Position numbers and translations under genes: made by a program
NCBI GenBank assembly: GCA_002353525.1
Contig: DEJV01000067.1
Span: 57,881-86,171 of the forward strand
Source: Prevotella sp. UBA2739
GTDB taxonomy: Bacteria; Bacteroidota; Bacteroidia; Bacteroidales; Bacteroidaceae
Length of the DNA: 28,291 nucleotides
Direction of reading: 5' to 3'
The notes under the pieces: model-generated
Database searches by the model: none
What the model was told of the DNA's origin: nothing
Seen by the model: only the letters and a program-made list of their open reading frames with translations
In this document: piece after piece, positions 22,267 through 28,291 of the stretch
How the letters are laid out: each line of letters begins with the position of its first letter
Position numbering within the stretch: position 1 is the first letter of the stretch

Positions 22267-23523
22267 TTACAATTTTTCTTTTATAAAGCGATACAATAAC
22301 ACAGCACTTCCAAATGAACAGGTCTTATGATATCCATTTGCTTTGTTTGGATCTGCAAAATCGCCAACACCTTTCATCCAAAGAGCATTTTTTTGAGTTT
22401 TACCTGATAATAATTTTGAAGTAAGGTATAATCCAAATCCTTCCATATCTAATCCCTCTAACTTACGATCACTTTCTTGCAACTCCTTAACAACTTCAGT
22501 AGAAGTTACTACATAAGGTCCACAACATGTTGCAGACCATTGGACTTGATACGAATCTCTCTCATCAACAAGTAAATTTGCCTTCTTTATCTTTGACATA
22601 ATGGCTGATTGTGTCTCATCATCTTCTATTAATTCCTGCATAGGAAGAGACAGTCTTGTCGATACTTCTATTTGGTGAATCTCTTTTATTAGTTGTACAC
22701 TGCCATCTATATCTTTTAACTTGCCTGATGCATAGTCCTGAATAGACGATGCTACAAGTATATCTCCAAGCTTCAATTGATTTGAAGGGAAGCCCGCAGA
22801 AAATCCTGTCATAAATACGGTATCTACATGAAAGAGTGTGTACATTAGAGTCGTCAATACTGAAGTGGGGATAACACCTGGACGACCTGCCATCGCAGCT
22901 ACAACACGTATATCATTATTGTTTGCCGTGGTGACTACAGTGCTCTTGAATTGAAATGGTACATCTTCCTCCACGTTAATTCTTTGCCATTTATTTTCAC
23001 CGCCAAAAGCCTCAATCATTTGCTTAAATTCTTCAGAAAGAGCGCATATTACAGCTATATCATATTTGTTCCTGTTTTGAAGTCGACTCTCTATTGAATT
23101 TTTACACCTAATGGAATAATTAACAGCATACTTAAGTTGATTTATCCATTCTGCATCACCTTGTTTGCATTGGATGACATTGAAGAGAAGAGACTGAAAT
23201 TCTTCTTTTTCTTTATTATAGGCGTTTGCCTTTTCTGTCAATCCAATTATCTGAGCTGGAACTTTCACTCTTCCGTCTGCTGACATTATTTCACGAATGA
23301 AACTCAATCCTCCCTCTTCTTGTGGTTCTTCGTTTTCAAATAAAGGAAGAACAAGATCCAGCAGAACAAGGTCGAAATAATCCTTTGATATCGCCTTTCT
23401 TCCATTGGCAACACTCTTCGCGACCTCAATATCATTTTCATGAAGGTCACATCCCTCAACAAGTACCTGTTTAATTTTGTCGATTTTTCTGTCAGAATCG
23501 TCGAGAATCAGTATTTTTATCAT
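22267..23523 (-). CDS. dtcC: Detocs effector: receiver domain fused to nucleoside phosphorylase-type domain
   Basis: The product is 418 residues. Residues 1-140 are a response-regulator receiver: acidic pair D8-D9, phosphoacceptor Asp56 in LVLLDLVLP, Thr96 and Lys120. Residues about 154-418 are a PNP/MTA-SAH nucleosidase-type domain: start YDIAVICALSEEF, MTGFSAGF, the nucleoside-binding GLDMEGFG (Glu361) and the catalytic-loop GVGDFAD (Asp388/391). No DNA-binding domain is present. In Detocs, phosphorylation of DtcC by the sensor kinase unleashes this domain to cleave ATP into adenine and ribose triphosphate, stopping phage replication. The ATG overlaps the upstream gene's TGA by 4 bases. Composition is AT-rich like the rest of the operon. 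The alternative, a metabolic nucleosidase, does not explain the receiver. Confidence 0.85.
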   Translation of the reverse strand: MIKILILDDSDRKIDKIKQVLVEGCDLHENDIEVAKSVANGRKAISKDYFDLVLLDLVLPLFENEEPQEEGGLSFIREIMSADGRVKVPAQIIGLTEKANAYNKEKEEFQSLLFNVIQCKQGDAEWINQLKYAVNYSIRCKNSIESRLQNRNKYDIAVICALSEEFKQMIEAFGGENKWQRINVEEDVPFQFKSTVVTTANNNDIRVVAAMAGRPGVIPTSVLTTLMYTLFHVDTVFMTGFSAGFPSNQLKLGDILVASSIQDYASGKLKDIDGSVQLIKEIHQIEVSTRLSLPMQELIEDDETQSAIMSKIKKANLLVDERDSYQVQWSATCCGPYVVTSTEVVKELQESDRKLEGLDMEGFGLYLTSKLLSGKTQKNALWMKGVGDFADPNKANGYHKTCSFGSAVLLYRFIKEKL

Positions 23524-23966
23524 ATTATCGAATGAATATAATTAGTTAATTGTTTCTTCCAATCACTTTTTTTGAAAGAAAAAAAGATAAAACCATCATA
23601 ACTATCAGGATTATCATCTTTCAGTTCTTTATCAAGCTGGCTGATACTTTTACCATCAAAATTTTCAAACATAGTGACAACTTTCACTTTTGTAGGAATA
23701 TCACGTAGGTACATACCTTCTAATATTCTCTTTCCAGCCAAGGTTTCTGGAACGCCTCCATTTTCTTCTATGTTGACATCAAATGTCGACATAGATATAT
23801 CTAAGAGAATGAGAAAATAATCATTATAATGCCTATATATTTCTTCAATGGCAGAATGGTATGACGATTTTTCAACGATCACTATTGCAGGAAACTCTTT
23901 TAATATTTCCTTCTTTATTTCATCTGCTTTTTCTGGTAAATCTTCCACCAAGAGCAACTTTTTCAT
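23520..23966 (-). CDS. dtcB: Detocs single receiver-domain protein
   Basis: The product is 148 residues and consists only of a receiver domain: MKKLLLVEDLPEK with acidic E8-D9, phosphoacceptor Asp56 in FLILLDISM, Thr98 in VVTMFENF and Lys132/133 in FFSFKKSDW. In Detocs, the stand-alone receiver DtcB is reported to soak up stray phosphate from the kinase and so prevent self-poisoning. I start at ATG 23966 because this gives a 4-base ATGA overlap with the upstream gene, matching the junction with dtcC; ATG 23972 is an alternative, and the longer frame back to 24008 adds residues that do not fit a receiver. The insert between beta3 and beta4 (TFDVNIEENGG) is longer than usual. Confidence 0.82.
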   Translation of the reverse strand: MKKLLLVEDLPEKADEIKKEILKEFPAIVIVEKSSYHSAIEEIYRHYNDYFLILLDISMSTFDVNIEENGGVPETLAGKRILEGMYLRDIPTKVKVVTMFENFDGKSISQLDKELKDDNPDSYDGFIFFSFKKSDWKKQLTNYIHSII

Positions 23967-25840
23967 ATGCATATTTCCTTTAAGTTCAATACTACAGACG
24001 CAATACATTTACCATTCTCTGCTTTTATTTCTAGCAAATTTCTTTCACAACCAAGCTCTGCTTTAATTATTTTATTTACTTTAACCAATCCGCTTCTTCC
24101 CTCCATTTGGAGCCGGCTTTCAAGTTGTAGCATTTCTTTAAACTTGGCATTCAGAGAATCTTCATGTTCGCTTATATTATTTTCAAATGTTAGTATTACA
24201 TTATTTCCTTCTCGAACAAGAGAAATTCGGAATGGCCTTGGGCTTTCTACTTTACTGTAACTAAACATATTATTGTAGAAAATGGTAAGCATATCTGATA
24301 TATGAATCACATATTCTGATTTTATGATAACATCATTTTCGAATCCTTCAAATGATAAGTCTTCTATAATGTTCGGATACATTTTTGATGTTATTTGCCA
24401 TACTGCCTGCATTTGCTTAACAAGGGAAAAATTATCAAACTTTGCATCTTGTAGATAAAACCATTTTTCTATGTGAGCTATTTTCTGAATCGTTTCGGTC
24501 CTCGCATTTATCACAGCTCTATTTAGTTCATCATAAAAATGACGCTCTGCAAATACTTGAATGTCCTGAGATAAATTGTCCACAAGTTTATTAAGTGTAT
24601 TTTTCAAATTGTCATTTATCTCCTTTCGTATATTTACGAGACTACTATTAGCCATTTTTAGCATATATTCCATAAGGACCATACAAAAATGGTTATAATC
24701 TTCTGTTTTTGTATTTGAGTAAACTGTTGCATAGCACATGTCATCAGGAGTTAGTCTATAATCGAACATGCCCTTATCAGTATCTTCGATTTTTATTTGA
24801 AGCGCATTCTCTTTAAATGAATCTATAGCATGGTTAACTCCAATCGAGAATTTCTCAAGCATCTTAGTGAGGTCAAGATGCTCCGTTTGAGTTAATCCAT
24901 ATTTTTTCATCCAGTAATTTGTTGGAATGTACTTATTATTGACTGTGGTCAACAATAGATGCAATCCATCATATCCAGATCTTAACACACCCTCCAAAAC
25001 CCCATGACGAATTCGAGTGCTTAAGTATGTCTTTAGACCAAACTTACTAAATAGGAACTTATCGCGAATCACGGTAAATACTTGGCAAGCTGAATCTATA
25101 AAGGCTTTACTTGTGAACTTTACCTTCGTCCTAATAAGTGCTCTATCTTTATTTATGTCTGTCCAGTCAGAAATAGTGTTAACAATATAATATGAATTGG
25201 TTTGACCAGAATTGGCAAACTGATTCCGAAATTGATTATATAGACCTTCGTGTTCAGCAAACTCATATTTCATGAGAGCCGCCTGATTTACATATATTTT
25301 GCTTTCGTCTATTTTCCTAATGTTTTGGTATACTATCATTGTGTCCACTATTTCCTGATTGAGAGCTTTATAATCATCTATCCGAGGAGAAGTGTTTAGT
25401 GTCGTTAGATATTGAGATATCTTCTGCTGTTCCTCCAGCATCTTCTTTGTGCTGGTAATATATAGCATATGTCTCAAAATGTCTTCAGAGGCAAGAAGGA
25501 ATAAATACAGCTCTACTTTTTCTGGACTATTTTTCATTTCTGTATCTAATTCTGGTATCAAGTCAGATACCAGTTCTACATCTTTATAGTTACAAAATCT
25601 CTCAAGTAGAGCACTCTTCTTTTCATCTTCTGTTGCATTTAGGAAAACAAAGAGTTGAAGATCCAATCCATTTTTCACACCTTTCTTATACTTCTCATGA
25701 TACATAGAATTAATCAAGTCTGACGTCATAATCTGGCTGACATATGCTTTCCCTTTCAGATAGTAATCTACATAGAATGTAATGGCATCTTGCTTTTTAT
25801 TCAATTTGACAAAGCACCTAAAATATAATCTATGGCGCAT
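23963..25840 (-). CDS. dtcA: Detocs sensor kinase DtcA, C-terminal part (split gene)
   Basis: This 625-residue frame holds helical sequence followed by a histidine-kinase-like ATPase. Near the end, FYNNMFSYS (521-529) resembles the N-box and EGRSGLVKVNKII (580-592) the G2 box of HATPase_c; the usual D-x-G box between them is not recognisable, and I cannot point to the phosphoacceptor His. The first about 60 residues (KLNKKQDAITFYVDYYLKG) read as the continuation of the helical repeats encoded by the upstream frame. The two frames overlap by 40 bases. As far as I know, DtcA is one protein with N-terminal TPR-like repeats and a C-terminal kinase, so this is probably the 3' part of a frameshifted dtcA; a natural two-gene split is the alternative. 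TGA overlaps the dtcB ATG. Confidence 0.7.
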   Translation of the reverse strand: MRHRLYFRCFVKLNKKQDAITFYVDYYLKGKAYVSQIMTSDLINSMYHEKYKKGVKNGLDLQLFVFLNATEDEKKSALLERFCNYKDVELVSDLIPELDTEMKNSPEKVELYLFLLASEDILRHMLYITSTKKMLEEQQKISQYLTTLNTSPRIDDYKALNQEIVDTMIVYQNIRKIDESKIYVNQAALMKYEFAEHEGLYNQFRNQFANSGQTNSYYIVNTISDWTDINKDRALIRTKVKFTSKAFIDSACQVFTVIRDKFLFSKFGLKTYLSTRIRHGVLEGVLRSGYDGLHLLLTTVNNKYIPTNYWMKKYGLTQTEHLDLTKMLEKFSIGVNHAIDSFKENALQIKIEDTDKGMFDYRLTPDDMCYATVYSNTKTEDYNHFCMVLMEYMLKMANSSLVNIRKEINDNLKNTLNKLVDNLSQDIQVFAERHFYDELNRAVINARTETIQKIAHIEKWFYLQDAKFDNFSLVKQMQAVWQITSKMYPNIIEDLSFEGFENDVIIKSEYVIHISDMLTIFYNNMFSYSKVESPRPFRISLVREGNNVILTFENNISEHEDSLNAKFKEMLQLESRLQMEGRSGLVKVNKIIKAELGCERNLLEIKAENGKCIASVVLNLKEICI

Positions 25841-27414
25841 TGTACGATTGGAAGAACTCTGTTGTTCTCAATCAATACAGTCTGCCATAAATTCAATGCA
25901 GATTCATAATCTTCATTTCTGAATGCGATTTTTGCAGAATCTACATCTACAATATATTTTGCAATTTCATGTGAATCAGAAACATCATCAGAATTTCTCT
26001 TCTTTTGATAATCAAGTGCTGAATAGAATCCAACTTTCGACAATCCAGAATCTATATAGTCGTCTTTTTTCTTCACATCATCATATATTCCACAATACAT
26101 TGGGTCAAAGCAGGTAAGTGAAAGGTATTTCAGATTTTTATTCGCAGTTTCATACTCACCTGAAAGATAATAGTCTAAGCCACATGCTATTCCAAGACCA
26201 TATATGTTTTTGTCTATCTGATACAAAGAATTTAGAATGTCCTCATTCTCAGAACTTGTCATTGCATCATATAAAAGATGTGTGATTTGGTTCAGTATAG
26301 AATCATTATTAGAACAAATCGGAGTGTATCTTTTACCTAATGAAATCATAGACCTGCAATAGATTTTTAGAATATCAAAATGTGAATTGTCGTTGATTAC
26401 AAACAATTTGCATTTCTCACTACAGGTAAGATATTCTCCCTTGTAGTAAAGATCCAATATTTCTACGTAATCACGATTAAAGTAATCTATAGACAGGTAT
26501 TTAGCATTAGTATATGCCACCAAAGAAGATAATAGTCGGTCGTTAGTTTTTCTATAAAATTTAATAGCCAATGCAGATGCAAGATTTTTACCAAGCAAAT
26601 CTTCACTCTTGGCAAAGTATGCTTTAATCAAATAAATAAAGATGTTATATCGATCTATCAAAGAGTTTGTTGCCTCCATGATCAGAACTGGCGACAAATC
26701 TTGCGATTCAAATGTCTTATAGAAATTTAGTCTAAAAAGATAATAACTATAACGATCCTCTTGAAAAACGGTTCTGTTTAGTTTGAATTTGTTCTCAAGC
26801 TCTGAATCATACGCAAAAGCTGAATAGGATTTAGAACTTCTTTTATATAGATATGACAACAAAAAGGTCACAAACCCATGCTTTGCATCTTTCTTTGCTT
26901 TATTTACCTCAGTTAAAAGTTCAAGGCTTTTTTGTTCGTTTCCAGAATAGCTATAAATTAGCAGCTTAGTTTCGTAATACCATATACTTATCCCAAACCT
27001 GTGCTTAGCTTTTTCGAGAATAGAAAGAGCTTCGTCATAATATCCGCTAATTACAGATTTCTCAATTTGGTCTCTTATTGAAACATATTCAGATAAAACG
27101 TTGTGATGTTTGCTAACAAGAATATACAGCCAATTAAAGTCTCCAAAAATATTCTCCGAACGAAAGAAATAACTGTTCCCTTCTCCAAGTTCATCAATGT
27201 CTTTGGGAAACAAGTTACCCCAAAGTAGACTTTTGTAATGAGAAGAAACCTTAAATAATGATTCCAAAGATTGTGAAAGAACAGGGCCTGTGACTTTGTA
27301 TTTCATCAAAGCAGCTGTTCGAGCACATTCTTTCTTGTCTTGTCGAGCATTTAAGAATTGCTGTACTACATGATAAACAGGAACTTCCTTTTGTTTTACA
27401 ATCTTATGTTTCAT
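25801..27414 (-). CDS. dtcA: Detocs sensor DtcA, N-terminal TPR-like part (split gene)
   Basis: This 537-residue product has no signal peptide and is built of paired helices with TPR-like spacing (for example YYDEALSILEKAKHRFGISIWYYETKLLIYSYSG, and FRNEDYESALNLWQTVLIE near the end). Such arrays sense ligands or partner proteins; in Detocs the N-terminal repeats of DtcA are the presumed phage sensor. The frame ends at TGA 25801-25803 after QCAIDYILGALSN, in the middle of a repeat. Adding one A within the AAA at 25805-25807 would read through as ALSKLNKKQDAITFYVDYY into the next frame. It is the first gene of the operon, with a candidate promoter about 120 bases upstream. Confidence 0.72.
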   Translation of the reverse strand: MKHKIVKQKEVPVYHVVQQFLNARQDKKECARTAALMKYKVTGPVLSQSLESLFKVSSHYKSLLWGNLFPKDIDELGEGNSYFFRSENIFGDFNWLYILVSKHHNVLSEYVSIRDQIEKSVISGYYDEALSILEKAKHRFGISIWYYETKLLIYSYSGNEQKSLELLTEVNKAKKDAKHGFVTFLLSYLYKRSSKSYSAFAYDSELENKFKLNRTVFQEDRYSYYLFRLNFYKTFESQDLSPVLIMEATNSLIDRYNIFIYLIKAYFAKSEDLLGKNLASALAIKFYRKTNDRLLSSLVAYTNAKYLSIDYFNRDYVEILDLYYKGEYLTCSEKCKLFVINDNSHFDILKIYCRSMISLGKRYTPICSNNDSILNQITHLLYDAMTSSENEDILNSLYQIDKNIYGLGIACGLDYYLSGEYETANKNLKYLSLTCFDPMYCGIYDDVKKKDDYIDSGLSKVGFYSALDYQKKRNSDDVSDSHEIAKYIVDVDSAKIAFRNEDYESALNLWQTVLIENNRVLPIVQCAIDYILGALSN

Positions 27415-27536
27415 TATTTTATAAATTGATTATGAGTCTCTACCAACATTGATTACCAATCTAAATATTCTCTTTTCAACGTAAACATTGAATGACAAAT
27501 TTAGTGCATCGCTTTTTCTTCTTCGCATTTTATCTG

Positions 27537-27544
27537 CAAAGATA
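27537..27544 (-). promoter_or_regulatory. Candidate -7 box for the Detocs operon
   Basis: Minus-strand TATCTTTG fits TAnnTTTG. The -33 position (27563-27567) has only TTTCG. The transcript leader would be about 118 bases, much longer than for the housekeeping genes here. A second, weaker match (TAAATTTG, 27503-27496) lacks a -33 element. Confidence 0.5.
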
Positions 27545-27672
27545 AACAAAAACTTCAATAAACGAAAGAAAATAGATAGTTTTATGTTTTTTTATTTTCA
27601 TTTATTCAAACAGACAAGATTATTTGATCTTTTGATATTAACTGGGAATAGAACGTATACCCGTCTTAATAT

Positions 27673-27707
27673 TCAGCCCCACACGTCATTGTGACGAATA
27701 GGGCTGA
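27673..27707 (-). terminator. Two-stem hairpin after the lipoprotein gene
   Basis: TCAGCCC (27673-27679) pairs with GGGCTGA (27701-27707), enclosing CGTCA TTG TGACG (27684-27696). It lies 37 bases past the stop codon of the minus-strand lipoprotein gene and is followed in that direction by AT-rich sequence without a clean T-run. Confidence 0.5.
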
Positions 27708-27743
27708 GTGGTTTACGCTATCGAGCGAATTTTGATAATGTTT

Positions 27744-28291
27744 TCAGAACCCGGGTTCAGCCGCGCCGCGCTGGTAGTTGATCCAGCCGTCGGGGTCTTT
27801 GACGTAATAGCCTTGGATGCGGAGGGTGGTGGCGTCGGCGTAGGCGAAGGTGAGGGCGCAGGAGTAGGCCATGTAGTCTCGCTCGGCATCGTCGTAGGTG
27901 GCGGTCAGTTGCAGGCAGTTGCGCTTCTCGCCGCTGTTGCCCTCGGGACTCCAGTATCTCAGCTGCCACGTTCCCGTGAACGTGCCGCTCAGTTCCACGT
28001 CCTCCCAGTCGGTGTATTGTTCCTTACCGTCGATGGTAACGAACTTGCGGGTTTGCCATTTGCGCATTCCCGTCAGTATGCCGTCGGCCTGGAAGGTGAG
28101 GCGCTCGAAGTAACGCTGCGTGTCGCTGATGTTTTCGTAGTGCCATGTGCCGACCATGAGCGGCCCGTACTGCTCATTCAGCTGCACGGTCTTTTCGTGA
28201 GCCTCCGGGTCGGCATACCTTGGTTCGTCGCTGCCGCAAGAGGCGAGGAAGGAAGCAGCAAGCATCATAAAAGCGATTCTCCAGAGTTTCA
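27744..28291 (-). CDS. Lipocalin-like lipoprotein (first base of start codon outside window)
   Basis: The frame runs to the last base of the window, whose final two bases on this strand (TG) precede KLWRIAFMMLAASFLASC. The start is therefore almost certainly an ATG with its A at the first base beyond the window, giving about 182 residues. The lipobox LASC (Cys near residue 19) marks a lipoprotein; GSDEP after Cys is typical of exported Bacteroidetes lipoproteins. The rest (PLMVGTWHYENISDTQRYFERLTFQADGILTGMRKW, later LQLTATYDDAERDYMAYSC) has the G-x-W and alternating strands of lipocalin-like barrels of this phylum. Function is unknown. Composition is GC-rich like the chromosome, so it lies outside the defence block. 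Confidence 0.72.
   Translation of the reverse strand, partial: KLWRIAFMMLAASFLASCGSDEPRYADPEAHEKTVQLNEQYGPLMVGTWHYENISDTQRYFERLTFQADGILTGMRKWQTRKFVTIDGKEQYTDWEDVELSGTFTGTWQLRYWSPEGNSGEKRNCLQLTATYDDAERDYMAYSCALTFAYADATTLRIQGYYVKDPDGWINYQRGAAEPGF

Larger units (their letters stand above)
27415..27743. other. Intergenic leader and right edge of the AT-rich block
   Basis: The first 230 bases are AT-rich, hold the candidate operon promoter (27537-27544) and no coding frame on either strand that looks real. From about 27640 composition returns to the window norm, and a two-stem hairpin (27673-27707) precedes the lipoprotein gene's stop codon. No tRNA, integrase or direct-repeat attachment site is visible. 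Confidence 0.5.

Noticed and set aside
25801..25840. Programmed -1 frameshift at a slippery heptamer
   Set aside because: No X-XXY-YYZ heptamer in the correct phase and no strong downstream stem was found in the overlap; a one-base indel explains the split more simply.
22267..27414. Ordinary two-component gene regulation system
   Set aside because: Neither receiver protein has a DNA-binding domain, and the output domain is an enzyme.

Overview
The window looks like a chromosomal segment of a Bacteroidales bacterium, most likely Prevotella/Segatella or a close relative. The evidence is a TonB-dependent receptor operon with DUF4876 and DUF6850 partners, a DPP7-type S46 peptidase, a BspA-like surface-protein remnant with a Bacteroidetes-type C-terminal tail, and promoters with the Bacteroidetes -7 box TAnnTTTG. 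Most of the window is GC-rich (33 of 60 bases in one stretch I counted at 15001-15060). A block from about 22.0 to 27.65 kb is clearly AT-rich (20 of 60 GC at 24001-24060).

Layout. 1-4860 (+): 3' part of a TonB-dependent receptor, a DUF4876 lipoprotein and a DUF6850 outer-membrane barrel, one operon. 4866-9985 (+): an SpmA/SpmB-type fusion, a 9-bp minisatellite, a polysaccharide flippase and DPP7, closed by a strong terminator. 10007-11149: a palindromic non-coding element, then ybeY and coaD on the minus strand. 11310-18061 (+): a THUMP-like SAM methyltransferase with a repeat-derived insert, an acetyltransferase-fold protein, parE, a DUF559 endonuclease-like gene between inverted 36-bp palindromic repeats, and an S41 C-terminal processing protease. 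18092-19718 (-): a metallo-beta-lactamase-fold hydrolase, a 58-residue winged-helix protein and a ferritin-like protein. 19856-20734 (+): an AraC regulator divergent from the ferritin-like gene. 20769-21300: a repeat-rich gap holding a 23-bp-period palindrome array and a six-hairpin REP/BIME-like element. 21310-22014 (-): a 5'-truncated BspA-like gene. 27744-28291 (-): a lipoprotein running off the right end.

The most striking locus is the AT-rich minus-strand operon 27414 to 22267: helical-repeat protein, histidine-kinase-like protein, single receiver, receiver fused to a nucleoside phosphorylase-type domain. This is the architecture of Detocs, a two-component anti-phage system whose output enzyme cleaves ATP rather than controlling transcription. 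Here the sensor (DtcA) is split into two overlapping frames, and adding one A near 25805 would join them. The last three genes are linked by ATGA overlaps.

A second theme is repeat DNA entering genes. A GGGAGGG palindrome supplies the end and stop codon of ParE and part of the S41 protease signal peptide, with a DUF559 gene between the two inverted copies. Another repeat cluster adds about 60 residues to the methyltransferase. All family names and the Detocs assignment come from reading the sequence and recalled knowledge; no database search was run.
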